The notes under the pieces are model-generated. The model ran no database searches. It was not told the DNA's origin and saw only the letters and a list, made by a program, of their open reading frames with translations. Shown one piece after another: positions 42,509 through 51,046 of a stretch of 64,000 bases of DNA. The translations under genes and the position numbers were made by a program. This DNA is from Pseudonocardia acidicola. Lineage in GTDB: Bacteria > Actinomycetota > Actinomycetes > Mycobacteriales > Pseudonocardiaceae. The stretch's first letter is position 1; the number at the start of each line of letters is the position of its first letter. The stretch spans positions 116,408 to 180,407 of the forward strand of contig NZ_JAAXLA010000004.1 in assembly GCF_012911935.1 (NCBI RefSeq), given 5' to 3'.

Positions 42509-43786
42509 TCAGCCGCACTCGAGCGCCCCGGCATCGGCCGCCGTGCGCCGCTCCTGGCCGGCCTGCCACCAGGCGTACCCGGCCACGGCGCTCGCGACCA
42601 CCCCGGCGGCGCCGCAGACCGCCACGGCGGTCGTGGGCGACCAGCGCTCCGCGAGCAGGCCGCCGAGCAGCACCGCCAGACCCTGGGCGGCGACCAGACC
42701 GGACGCCGCGACACCCACCGCGCGACCCCGTTGGGCATCGGGGGTGGCCCGGACGAACGACGCCTGGGCCTGCACCAGGTATGCGGTGGCGAATGCACCC
42801 GTGAGCGCCCACAGCAGGATCGAGACCGGCAGGTTGGGAGAGAGCACGCAGGCGGCCAGTGGGAGCCCGGCGGCCACTGCGAGCCAGCCGATGAGCCTGG
42901 GCCGCCGCTCCGCCGGCACGAGCCGGGTGAACAGGAAGGCGCCCAGCACGCTCCCCGCCGGGTCCGCGGCCATGAGCAGGCCGATCGCGGCCGGCCCGCC
43001 GCCCAGCGAAGTGGCGTACGGCGCGGCGAGCCCCTCGGGCACGACGTAGAAGCCGACCAGCCAGACCAGGCACAGCAGCGACCGGCGCCGCGGATCGGAC
43101 AGCACCATCCGGATCGCCCGGGCGCCGTCGCGCAGGATCTCGGTGGCCGGCGCCCGGCCGGAGGAGCGCGCGACGTCGTCGCGCGGGGTGTCGCGCGCAG
43201 CCACCCCCTTGCGCAGGATGACCGCGGACGCGACGAACGACACGGCATTGAGCCCCAGCGCGGCTGCCGGGCTCAGTACCAGCAGGAGCGCCCCGCCCAT
43301 GGTGAACGCCAGCAGCTGGACCGCCTGGTTGGTGATCTGCCGGACGGCCATTCCCCGCTCGTACGCGTCGCCCTCGGGGAGCACCGCCGGTAGCAGCGCC
43401 GCCTGCGCCGCGCCGTGCGGCGAGGCGAGCAGGACCACCACCACCAGGAGCGTGCAGAGCGCCCACAGCGGCATGCCCGGCACCGCCATGGCACCGACCA
43501 ACACCGCCCGCAGCAGGTCCACGACGATCATGAGCTCGCGACGGCGGTGCCGGTCGGCCAGCCCGCCGAGCAGGACCCCGCCCAGCAGCGCGGGCAGGAA
43601 GGTCAGCGCGTAGACCACCGCAGCCCAGGCCGCCGACCCGGTGCGGCCGTAGACGAGGACACTCAGCGCGACGCGGGCGAGCTGGTCACCGGCGACCGAG
43701 ATCAGTTCGGCCCCCCAGAGAGCGCGGAACTCGGCCACGGCGAAGACCTGGCTCAACCCGGCCGCGCGCGCACGCTCCCCCGGCAT
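42509..43786 (-). CDS. MFS efflux transporter (DHA3 type)
   Basis: A 425-residue protein with about 12 membrane helices. The loop G-G-L-A-D-R-H-R-R-R after helix 2 and W-G-A-E-L-I-S-V-A-G-D-Q near the start are typical of the macrolide/enterobactin-exporter (DHA3) group. ATG 43786 is preferred; upstream in-frame starts add low-complexity Arg/Ala sequence. The gene ends 28 nt beyond the last minigene copy, on the opposite strand. Export of a peptide is conceivable from proximity only. Confidence 0.85.
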   Translation of the reverse strand: MPGERARAAGLSQVFAVAEFRALWGAELISVAGDQLARVALSVLVYGRTGSAAWAAVVYALTFLPALLGGVLLGGLADRHRRRELMIVVDLLRAVLVGAMAVPGMPLWALCTLLVVVVLLASPHGAAQAALLPAVLPEGDAYERGMAVRQITNQAVQLLAFTMGGALLLVLSPAAALGLNAVSFVASAVILRKGVAARDTPRDDVARSSGRAPATEILRDGARAIRMVLSDPRRRSLLCLVWLVGFYVVPEGLAAPYATSLGGGPAAIGLLMAADPAGSVLGAFLFTRLVPAERRPRLIGWLAVAAGLPLAACVLSPNLPVSILLWALTGAFATAYLVQAQASFVRATPDAQRGRAVGVAASGLVAAQGLAVLLGGLLAERWSPTTAVAVCGAAGVVASAVAGYAWWQAGQERRTAADAGALECG

Positions 43787-44020
43787 GAGGCCGCGCCCCT
43801 CCCCCCGTGCGACACATCGACCTCGAGTGGGCGCGCGGATCGCGACGGCGCGAGCCCCCCGAGTGATCGCGACAACCGCTTCCCCCGGCATGACGGCGGA
43901 ACCGAGCGTAGGCACCCGTGCGCACCAGGTCAGCTCAGGACACTCGAACTGCCCTGAACGGTTGATCTGACGCGCCGGGCGGACGCCGTGTCGGAGGGAA
44001 ACGGACGATTCGCCCAGCCG

Positions 44021-44301
44021 TCACGGCAACGCCTCGGCCAACGAGACGTGCTCCAGGCCGTGGGCCGCGGCCACCTGCGGCTGCACCACCCGCCCGCGCG
44101 CGACAGTGACACCCGCGGCCAGCGCCGGGTCCGCCGTCACCGACCCGGCCAGGCACCTGTCGCCGAGCGCGAGAACGTAGGGCAGCGTGACGTCGGTCAG
44201 CGCCCGCGTAGAGGTGTCGGGCACCGCGGCGGGCATGTCGGCGACGCAGTAGCGACCCGGTACTCGTTGTTCTTGACCTCGCGTGGTACCCCGATGAGCA
44301 C
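44021..44301 (-). pseudogene. ald: Alanine dehydrogenase remnant with large internal deletion
   Basis: From GTG 44301 the first codons read L-I-G-V-P-R-E-V-K-N-N-E-Y-R-V, the invariant N-terminus of alanine dehydrogenase. The next bases jump to Y-C-V-A-D-M-P-A-A-V-P-D-T-S-T-R-A-L-T, which belongs near residue 295, and continue to a normal C-terminus at 44021. About 280 codons and the frame are lost. The junction lies at GTCGC/TACTGCG. The rest of the sequence is well preserved, so the deletion is probably recent. Confidence 0.88.
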
Positions 44302-44336
44302 GAGGCCGATCGTGCCCCGGTCGAGTCGCGGCCACG

Positions 44337-45026
44337 TCACGATCGCGGGCCGGACGCCCGCCCGCAGCCGGCGCCCTCGTCCTCACAGGACGCTGCCGGC
44401 GAGTCCGGCGTGGACGCCGTCGCGAGCAGGTCGGTGACGTGGGCGATCTCGTTGACGGTGCGCACCGCGCGGCGGCCGTCCCGGCTCGCGATCACCCGGG
44501 TGATCCCGGTGTAGTCGAGCGGGAAGGCCAGCGTGCGCGAGATGTCGAGCAGGTAGGCCAGGTAGATGTTGATCACGCCGGCATGCGCGACGAGGACGGC
44601 GGTCTTCCGCCCCGGGTGCGTGGCGACGATCGACTCCACGGCGGTGACCACGCGCTCCCGGAACGCGCCGGCGTCGATGTGCGGGGGAAGCAGCCCGGCC
44701 CGCATCCGCTCCCACGCGGCCGGGTCCGCCCGGGCCATCTCGTGCACCGGCACGTAATGCTTCTCGCCGGCGTCGTACTCACGCAGGCCGGGCACCAGCC
44801 GCGGGGTGCGGTCGAGGGCGGCCGCCAGCGGCGACGCGGTGCCCTGCGCGCGGAGCAGCGGGCTGCTGTAGAGCCCGTCGACCCGGTCCCCGCGCAGCGC
44901 GCCGACCAGCCGCTCGGCCTGGCGCTCCCCCAGCTCGGTGAGCCCGGGGTCGGCGTTGCCGCCGTCGGCGAGGTCCGAGGGCCGCACGCGGTGCGGCAGC
45001 GCGTGCCGCACGAAGATGAGCTGCAC
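44337..45026 (-). CDS. Histidine phosphatase superfamily protein (phosphoglycerate-mutase-like)
   Basis: A 229-residue protein. The catalytic motif is F-V-R-H-A-L-P-H-R-V, with R-H-A rather than the commoner R-H-G, and the second His is in V-L-V-A-H-A-G-V. Y-S-S-P-L-L-R-A near residue 55 is also typical. It could be a broad-specificity phosphatase. GTG 45026 lies 4 nt after the HIT gene stop, so the two are probably co-transcribed. The C-terminal 25 residues are Gly/Ser/Glu-rich. Confidence 0.82.
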   Translation of the reverse strand: MQLIFVRHALPHRVRPSDLADGGNADPGLTELGERQAERLVGALRGDRVDGLYSSPLLRAQGTASPLAAALDRTPRLVPGLREYDAGEKHYVPVHEMARADPAAWERMRAGLLPPHIDAGAFRERVVTAVESIVATHPGRKTAVLVAHAGVINIYLAYLLDISRTLAFPLDYTGITRVIASRDGRRAVRTVNEIAHVTDLLATASTPDSPAASCEDEGAGCGRASGPRS

Positions 45027-45030
45027 GGGC

Positions 45031-45459
45031 TCAGGCGGCGGGCACGTGCTCGCCGTGCCCGGCCTCGCGCAGCGCGGCGCGCAGCTTCTCCGCGTGCCCG
45101 TCCTGCTCGGCGGCGTCCACGGACCTGGCGGCGGTGGCGAAGTCGAACGCCCCCATCTCCCAGGCCGGGAACACGTGCACGTGCAGGTGCGGCACCTCGA
45201 ACCCGGCCACGATCAGCCCGACCCGCGGTGGCTGCCACACCGTGCGCATCGCGTTGCCGATGGTGTGCGCGACCACGGTCAGGTGTCCGATCAGCTCCGG
45301 ATCGGCGTCCACCCAGTGGTCGACCTCCTCGCGGGGCACCACCAGCGTGTGGCCGGGGCCGAGGGGGTTGATCGAGAGGAAGCCCACGGCGCGGTCGTCG
45401 GACCAGACGAAGCGCCCGGGCAGCTCACCGTCGATGATCTTCGTGAAGAGGGTGCTCAT
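45031..45459 (-). CDS. HIT family nucleotide-binding protein
   Basis: A 142-residue histidine-triad protein. F-T-K-I-I-D-G-E-L-P-G-R-F-V at the N-terminus and the triad H-L-H-V-H-V-F-P near residue 95 define the family. HINT-type members hydrolyse AMP-linked or phosphoramidate compounds. ATG 45459 follows a short divergent region shared with the PPOX gene. Confidence 0.9.
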   Translation of the reverse strand: MSTLFTKIIDGELPGRFVWSDDRAVGFLSINPLGPGHTLVVPREEVDHWVDADPELIGHLTVVAHTIGNAMRTVWQPPRVGLIVAGFEVPHLHVHVFPAWEMGAFDFATAARSVDAAEQDGHAEKLRAALREAGHGEHVPAA

Positions 45460-45516
45460 CGGGGTAGACCCTACTGCCCCGGGCGGCGTCGGCGAACTGC
45501 TCCTATGGTCATCCGC

Positions 45517-45984
45517 ATGGCCCGCACCATCGCGACGAACACCACCGTCGACCGCGCCGAGCTGATCGAGTTCCTCCGGCCGCGGCACCATCTCATCCTG
45601 CTGACGCCGCGCTCGGACGGCGGCGTGCAGGGCTCCCCCGTCACCGGCGGAGTGGACGCCGAGGGCCGCCTGGTCATCGCCACCTATCCGGAGCGGGCGA
45701 AGTCGGCCAACGTCGCCCGGCACGGCCGGGCGTCGGCGATCGTGCTCTCCGACGAGTTCAACGGCCCGTGGGTGCAGGTCGACGGCGACGCCGAGCTGCT
45801 CACCCTGCCCGAGGCGCTGGAGCCACTGGTCGAGTACTTCCGCTCGATCTCCGGCGAGCACCCGGACTGGCACGAGTACCGCGCGGCGATGACCACGCAG
45901 GGCAAGGCGCTGATCCGGATCACCCCCACGCGCTGGGGCCCGATCGCGACCGGCGGGTTCCCGGCCCGGCTCGCGGACGGCTGA
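45517..45984 (+). CDS. PPOX-class (F420- or flavin-dependent) oxidoreductase
   Basis: A 155-residue split-barrel protein related to pyridoxamine-5'-phosphate oxidase. Features are L-R-P-R-H-H-L-I-L-L-T-P-R, G-S-P-V-T-G-G-V-D-A-E-G-R-L-V-I-A-T-Y and a late R-I-T-P-T-R-W. Actinobacterial members with this pattern often use F420. TATGGT at 45504-45509 is 7 nt before ATG 45517 without an SD, suggesting a leaderless start; an ATG at 45505 is an alternative but overlaps that box. Confidence 0.8.
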   Translation: MARTIATNTTVDRAELIEFLRPRHHLILLTPRSDGGVQGSPVTGGVDAEGRLVIATYPERAKSANVARHGRASAIVLSDEFNGPWVQVDGDAELLTLPEALEPLVEYFRSISGEHPDWHEYRAAMTTQGKALIRITPTRWGPIATGGFPARLADG

Positions 45985-45999
45985 GCCGGCGCCGCGGGG

Positions 46000-46425
46000 T
46001 CAGACCGCGCCGGTGCAGCCGTGCCGCAGCGCCTCGACCGCCTCGGCGCACCAGGCCGTCCCGCCGGCGGCCACGGCCCGGATCGCGTCCGCGATCTCGT
46101 CGGGGCTTCCGGGCTTGAGGACGAAGCCGACGGCGCCGGCGGCGTGGCTCTCGTGCACCGCGGCGCCTGCGATCGAGCTGGTCAGCATCACGACCCGGGC
46201 CGAGGGCAGCACCTTCTGCAGTTCCTGGGTGGCCTCGATGCCGCCCATCACGACCATGGACAGGTCCATGAGGACCACGTCGGGCTGCAGCCGCACCGCC
46301 GCCTCGCGCACGTCGCTCCCGTCCTCGCAGGCCCCGACGACGTCGAGGTCCGGGGCGTCGGCGAGCACCGCAGCCAGGCCGTGACGCACAGCGGCGTGGT
46401 CGTCGACGAGCAGGACACGGATCAC
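46000..46425 (-). CDS. Single-domain response regulator (receiver only)
   Basis: A 141-residue receiver domain with acidic pair V-D-D-H, phosphoacceptor Asp in V-V-L-M-D-L-S-M-V-V-M-G-G and Lys in F-V-L-K-P-G-S. There is no output domain: after the receiver only about 15 residues remain. GTG 46425 has GGAG upstream. It is divergent from a NarL-type regulator and its kinase, so it may be a phosphate sink or an additional partner in that pathway. Confidence 0.82.
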   Translation of the reverse strand: MIRVLLVDDHAAVRHGLAAVLADAPDLDVVGACEDGSDVREAAVRLQPDVVLMDLSMVVMGGIEATQELQKVLPSARVVMLTSSIAGAAVHESHAAGAVGFVLKPGSPDEIADAIRAVAAGGTAWCAEAVEALRHGCTGAV

Positions 46426-46631
46426 GGAAGGCTCCGGCTGGTGGTCGGGCAACTACGCGGCGTTGGCCGCGACTACGAGGATGATGCCACCCCCGGAACG
46501 GCCGCGATCCCCAAATCAGGCCCCTGGGCAGCCGAATTGACCGCCTCGGTAGGTTGTCCGCCACCGCACTGGTTGTAACGTCATGGGCGTTTCGGGCGAC
46601 CCAGGCTCCTGAAGCGGACACAGGGGTGCGC

Positions 46632-47384
46632 ATGGAACGTCAGCAACAGGTCGCCGACACACCGGCCGGCAACGACGTGACCGCCGACGACGAGGCCGGT
46701 GACACCGTCATGGACGAGGGCCCCGCGCGGCGGGGCGATCTCCGCGTGCTCGTCGTCGACGACCACAAGACCTTCGCCGAGCTGCTGTCCTTCGCCCTGT
46801 CCACGGAACCGGGACTGGAGTGCGTCGGTACCGCGTCGAGCGCCGGGGAGGCGATCGCGGCGGCCCAGGAGCTGCGGCCCGACGTCATCGTCATGGACAT
46901 CGAGATGCCCCGGCAGGACGGGCTCGCCGCAACCCGGCGGATCCGCGAGATCGCCCCGGAGTCGGTGATCGCGGTCGTCTCCGCGCACCGCGACCCGGAG
47001 TGGGTGGTACGGGCCGCGCAGGCCGGGGCCTCGGCGTTCGTCCCGAAGGACGGGTCGCTCACCGAGATGCTCGACGTGCTGCGCCGGGTGCGCAGCGGGT
47101 CGATGCTCGTCGCCCCCTCCACGTTCGGCCCGAACGGGCCGCCGGTGGCCCCGCGCGCGGCGGCGGTCCCGGTGCCCACGCTCACCCAGCGCGAACTGGA
47201 CGTGCTGAACTGCCTCGGTAAGGGCATGCCACCCAAGTCGATCGCCCGGGTGCTCGGCATCAGCCTGCACACCTGCCGGGGTTACGTGAAGTCGCTGCAC
47301 GCCAAGCTCGGCGTGCGCTCGCAGCTGGAAGCCGTGGTGCGCGCGCAGAAGCTGGGCCTCATCGAGGCCCCCGACGAGCGCTGA
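46632..47384 (+). CDS. NarL/LuxR-family response regulator
   Basis: About 250 residues. An acidic N-terminal extension of roughly 35 residues precedes the receiver: V-V-D-D-H-K-T-F, phosphoacceptor Asp in V-I-V-M-D-I-E-M-P-R-Q-D-G and Lys in F-V-P-K-D-G. The HTH domain begins L-T-Q-R-E-L-D-V-L-N-C-L-G-K-G. The histidine kinase gene follows after 21 nt. ATG 46632 has AGGGG upstream; a GTG two codons earlier is possible. Confidence 0.88.
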   Translation: MERQQQVADTPAGNDVTADDEAGDTVMDEGPARRGDLRVLVVDDHKTFAELLSFALSTEPGLECVGTASSAGEAIAAAQELRPDVIVMDIEMPRQDGLAATRRIREIAPESVIAVVSAHRDPEWVVRAAQAGASAFVPKDGSLTEMLDVLRRVRSGSMLVAPSTFGPNGPPVAPRAAAVPVPTLTQRELDVLNCLGKGMPPKSIARVLGISLHTCRGYVKSLHAKLGVRSQLEAVVRAQKLGLIEAPDER

Positions 47385-47385
47385 C

Positions 47386-47417
47386 GAGCCCGGGATGAGC
47401 CCGGGATGAGCCCGGAG
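47386..47417 (+). repeat. 11-bp tandem repeat over the kinase start codon
   Basis: GAGCCCGGGAT is repeated nearly three times. Two copies present ATG codons at 47395 and 47406; these are 11 nt apart and so in different frames. Gain or loss of one unit would alter the regulator-kinase spacing and start context. Confidence 0.7.
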
Positions 47418-48731
47418 AACGGTCGCTGGGCCTCCAGCGCTGAGGAGCGGGTGCGCCGCGACGTCGTGCTGTTCATCGTCGTCGCCGTCGTCACGCTGGC
47501 CGCGGTGTCGGTGGGCGCGGTGCTCGGGGCTCGGCAGGTGGCCCGGGGGGATGCCCTCGCCGACGCCGAGCGGACCACGCAGCGCCTCGCCGATCTGGTG
47601 GTCGGCCCGCTGCTGATCGATGTGCTGGCCGGCGACCGGGCCAGGCGGGCCGAGCTCGATCAGGCGGTCGTGAACCGGCTGCGCGACGGCATGTTCTCCG
47701 AGCTGACCGTCTGGCAGGCCGACGGCCGCATCGTCTACGCGAGCGACACCACGCAGATCGGCGCGATCGAGCCGGTCCCGGCCGAGGTCACCGCGGCGAT
47801 CGAGCGCGGTGAGACCAGCTCCGGGCTGGAGGAACAACCCGAGGCCGGCGCGGTGCCGGGCGAGCAGGGATTCGTCGAGGTCTACGTCCCGCTGCGGCTC
47901 CCCGGCCGGACCCCGCTCGCCTTCGAGATCTACTACAGCGCCGACAAGCTCAACCGGCAGGCCGCCGCCCTGGCCGCCCGGGTGGTGCCCCTCGCCCTGG
48001 GCGCCCTGGTGCTGCTGCAGGTGGTGCAGATCCCGATCGCGGTCTCGCTGGCCCGCCGGGTGCGCCGGCACGAGAACCACCGCTGGCACCTGCTCGAAAG
48101 CGCGCTGTCCGCGTCGGAACGCGAGCGCCGGCAGATCGCAGCGGACCTGCACGACGGCGTGGTCCAGGACCTCGCCGGCGCCGGGTACGCGCTCGGCGCG
48201 CTGCGCCGCGACCTCCCCGAGCACCGGCACGGCGCGCTGGACGCGGTGAGCACGGCCGTGCGGGGGTCGGTCGACCAGCTGCGCCGACTCATGGTCGACA
48301 TCTACCCGCCCGACCTCAGCGGCGGCGGGCTGGCCGGTGCGATCGGCGACCTGACCGGGCGGCTGCGCGAGCGCGGTGTCGCGGTGACGCTGCAGATCCA
48401 GCCGCTGCCCCCGGTCGACGCGGAGACCGCGGCCGCCCTGTACCGGGTGGCCCGCGAGACCCTGTCCAACGTGGCGCAACACGCCCGGGCCGGCGCCGTG
48501 ACCGTGCACCTGGGGCCGGATCCCGAGGATCCGCAGCACGTGCTGTTCACCGTCGACGACGACGGCGTCGGCATCGCGCCGGAGCGGCTCGACCGACGCG
48601 CCGAGGGCCATCTCGGGCTGCGGCTGCTCATCGACCGGGTGGACGCGCTGGGCGGCCGGTTCACCGTGGAGCCTCGTTCCGAGGGCGGCACCCGGGCGTG
48701 TGCCCGGGTGCCCGCCCGCACCGCCGGCTGA
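47406..48731 (+). CDS. NarL-type sensor histidine kinase (HisKA_3)
   Basis: A 441-residue membrane kinase. Helices at about 20-42 and 190-212 bracket an external sensor domain of about 145 residues with a PAS/Cache-like strand pattern (S-E-L-T-V-W-Q-A-D-G-R-I-V-Y-A-S-D). The H-box of the family is A-A-D-L-H-D-G-V-V-Q-D-L, and the ATPase has E-T-L-S-N-V-A-Q-H and D-D-D-G-V-G-I. It pairs with the upstream NarL-type regulator. Confidence 0.88.
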   Translation: MSPENGRWASSAEERVRRDVVLFIVVAVVTLAAVSVGAVLGARQVARGDALADAERTTQRLADLVVGPLLIDVLAGDRARRAELDQAVVNRLRDGMFSELTVWQADGRIVYASDTTQIGAIEPVPAEVTAAIERGETSSGLEEQPEAGAVPGEQGFVEVYVPLRLPGRTPLAFEIYYSADKLNRQAAALAARVVPLALGALVLLQVVQIPIAVSLARRVRRHENHRWHLLESALSASERERRQIAADLHDGVVQDLAGAGYALGALRRDLPEHRHGALDAVSTAVRGSVDQLRRLMVDIYPPDLSGGGLAGAIGDLTGRLRERGVAVTLQIQPLPPVDAETAAALYRVARETLSNVAQHARAGAVTVHLGPDPEDPQHVLFTVDDDGVGIAPERLDRRAEGHLGLRLLIDRVDALGGRFTVEPRSEGGTRACARVPARTAG

Positions 48732-48761
48732 CCGCTCCGCAGGACGGACCCCCAGTTCTCG

Positions 48762-48778
48762 GGGGGTGCGGGACCCCC
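48762..48778 (+). terminator. Short GC-rich hairpin between the kinase and multicopper oxidase genes
   Basis: GGGGGT and ACCCCC flank a 5-nt loop, about 30 nt after the kinase stop and 160 nt before the oxidase start. It may terminate the signalling transcript. The remaining gap shows no other clear element. Confidence 0.45.
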
Positions 48779-48941
48779 GCGCGAGGCTGCCGGGCAGGTG
48801 CCCCGGGCCGCACAGTGACTCCCGACAGCACCGGCAGCCGGTCGAGCCACAGCTCACCCCAGCGAAGCGGTGCGCGGCGGCGGGCCCCGACATCCGGCGC
48901 CGAGGGGCACGTCCACCACCGCCCACGCAGGGGAAGAAGGG

Positions 48942-50570
48942 ATGACCGTGCACGCCCTCAACCGCAGGGATCTCCTCAAACTGTCCGCGCTGGGCGCGGC
49001 CGCGCTCGTGCTGCCGCTGGAGCGCGTGGTGAGCGCGAAATCGGCCTCCCGGATCGCGGCCAGCAAGCTCCCCAAGCCCTACACCGTGCCGTTCGCCGTG
49101 CCGCCGGTGCTCACCCCGATCACCAAGAACGGCGTCGACCACTACCACATCGCCCAGCGGGCCGGCGTCGCCGAGATCCTGCCCGGCGTGAAGACCCCGG
49201 TCTTCGGCTACAACGGCATCACGCCCGGCCCGACCATCCGCGCCACCCGCGGCCGCCCGGTCGCGATCCGGATGACCAACGAGCTGCCGGCCAGGCACCC
49301 GCAATGGGGCTACGAGCCGTGGACGTCGTGCCACCTGCACGGTTCGGCGTCGAAGCCGCAGTACGACGGCTACGCCAGCGACATCACCCGTCCCGGCCAG
49401 ATCAAGACCTACCGCTACCCGAACAGCCAGGACGCCCGGACGCTCTGGTATCACGACCACGGCGTGCACCACACCGCCGAGAACGCCTACATGGGGCTGG
49501 CCGCGCAGTACCACCTCATCGACGGCCTCGAGCAGTCCCTGCCCATTCCGAAGTGGATCGACGGCCGCAAGCCCGAGGAGCAGTACGAACTGCCGCTGAT
49601 CCTGGCCGACAAGATCTTCGCTGCCGACGGCAAGTTCATGTACGACGACAACGGCCACTCCGGTCTCTACGGCGACGTCATCCTGGTCAACGGCCGCCCG
49701 TGGCCGGTGCTGAAGGTCGAGCAGCGCAAGTACCGCTTCCGGGTGCTCAACGCGGCGCTGTCCCGCGGTTTCCGGCTGCAGCTGTCCACCGGCGACCCGA
49801 TGACCGTGATCGGCACCGACGGTGGGCTGATGGCGAGGCCGCAGCCGACCACGCAGCTGCGCCTGGGCATGGCCGAGCGCTACGAGATCGTCATCGACTT
49901 CGCGAAGTACAAGCCGGGCCAGCGCGTCGAACTGCGCAACCTCGGCGTCAAGAACTCGGTCGACTACGACAACACCGGCCGGATCATGGCCTTCGACGTG
50001 ACCGGGCCGGCCAAGGACACCGCGAACAACGCGGTCGCCGGCCCGGACGGGCTGCTCAACCCCAACCCCCCGGCGATGGACCTGACCTCGGCCATGGCGG
50101 TGAAGAAGCGCAAGCTCGAGGTCGAGCGCAAGAACGGCATGTGGGTCATCAACGGCACCACCTGGGACGACGTCGTCAGGTCCGACTACCGCAAGGTGGT
50201 CGCCGATCCCGAGCTGGGCGCCGTCGAGCAGTGGGAGATCGTCAACAAGTCCGGCGGCTGGTTCCACCCGGTGCACATCCACCTGGTCGACTTCAAGATT
50301 CTGGACCGCAACGGCAAGGCACCCTACAACTACGAGCTGGGCCCCAAGGACGTCGTGTACGTCGGGGAGAACGAGACCGTCAACGTGCTCACGCGGTTCG
50401 GCCCGGAGAAGGGCCGCTACATGATCCACTGCCACAACCTGCCGCACGAGGACCACGACATGATGACCCAGTTCGAGGTCGTCGGTAACAGCGAGGGCGG
50501 CCCCGATGCCGACGACCCGATGAAGGCCGATCCCGCCACCGGGATCCCGGACCCGCTGCCGGACCTGTGA
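48942..50570 (+). CDS. Tat-exported multicopper oxidase
   Basis: A 542-residue laccase/CotA-like enzyme. A twin-arginine signal (N-R-R-D-L-L-K-L-S-A-L) predicts folded export. Copper ligands appear in four clusters: H-L-H-G 131-134, W-Y-H-D-H-G around 171, H-P-V-H-I-H 442-447 and H-C-H-N-L-P-H-E-D-H-D-M-M 496-508, whose ending gives a Met axial ligand. Substrates may be phenols, bilirubin-like compounds or Cu(I)/Mn(II). ATG 48942 follows GGGGAAGAAGGG. Its stop overlaps the next start. Confidence 0.92.
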   Translation: MTVHALNRRDLLKLSALGAAALVLPLERVVSAKSASRIAASKLPKPYTVPFAVPPVLTPITKNGVDHYHIAQRAGVAEILPGVKTPVFGYNGITPGPTIRATRGRPVAIRMTNELPARHPQWGYEPWTSCHLHGSASKPQYDGYASDITRPGQIKTYRYPNSQDARTLWYHDHGVHHTAENAYMGLAAQYHLIDGLEQSLPIPKWIDGRKPEEQYELPLILADKIFAADGKFMYDDNGHSGLYGDVILVNGRPWPVLKVEQRKYRFRVLNAALSRGFRLQLSTGDPMTVIGTDGGLMARPQPTTQLRLGMAERYEIVIDFAKYKPGQRVELRNLGVKNSVDYDNTGRIMAFDVTGPAKDTANNAVAGPDGLLNPNPPAMDLTSAMAVKKRKLEVERKNGMWVINGTTWDDVVRSDYRKVVADPELGAVEQWEIVNKSGGWFHPVHIHLVDFKILDRNGKAPYNYELGPKDVVYVGENETVNVLTRFGPEKGRYMIHCHNLPHEDHDMMTQFEVVGNSEGGPDADDPMKADPATGIPDPLPDL

Positions 50571-51046
50571 TGGCCGCCGTCGTCGAGACCCGCCCCGTGG
50601 ACCGCGCCGAGCGGAACTGGCGCCGCGCCGCGACCTGGAGCGTCGACATCACCGCGGCACTGCACGTCACCGTCGGTCTGGATCACCTGCAGCACAGCAC
50701 GGTGTTCGCGGCGTTCTTCTTCGCCGTGGCCATGGCCCAGGCCGGCCTCGGCGAGCGGCTGCGCCGCGCGGGGGCCCAGGGCATGCCGGCCGCCGGGGTG
50801 GCCGGGACGGTCGCTCTGCTGCTGCTCTACCTGCTCACCCGGCTCACGGTGCTCCCGCTGCACGCCTTCAACGACCGGCCGGAGGCCACCGACGTGCTCG
50901 GCATGCTCGTGGTCTGCCTCGAACTGATCACCGTGGCCGCGCTGGCCGCCCTGGCCGGGGGCCGCCGGCGGGCGCGGCTGCTCGACGGGGTGCTGCTCGT
51001 CGGGTTGGGGGTGTGGGCCGCGTGGCTGACCGGGATCCTGGCCTGA
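50570..51046 (+). CDS. Membrane protein with His/Asp-rich helix, following the multicopper oxidase
   Basis: A 158-residue protein with four membrane helices. The first reads L-H-V-T-V-G-L-D-H-L-Q-H-S-T-V-F-A-A-F-F-F, with three His and an Asp spaced like possible metal or quinone ligands. The start codon overlaps the oxidase stop (TGATG), so the two are coupled. A role with copper or electron transfer is inferred from coupling only; I do not recognise a characterised family. Confidence 0.65.
   Translation: MAAVVETRPVDRAERNWRRAATWSVDITAALHVTVGLDHLQHSTVFAAFFFAVAMAQAGLGERLRRAGAQGMPAAGVAGTVALLLLYLLTRLTVLPLHAFNDRPEATDVLGMLVVCLELITVAALAALAGGRRRARLLDGVLLVGLGVWAAWLTGILA

Noticed and set aside
42387..43049. 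A plus-strand frame beginning near minigene 5 and continuing antisense to the MFS gene
   Set aside because: Beyond the minigenes it is Ala/Ser/Pro/Thr-rich shadow sequence of the transporter; the start would overlap minigene 5 in another frame.
46581..50456. A 1,291-codon open frame on the minus strand
   Set aside because: It lies antisense to the NarL-type regulator, kinase and multicopper oxidase, all with clear domains. Its translation is low-complexity Val/Asp/Gly/Arg, a known side effect of high GC in third codon positions.
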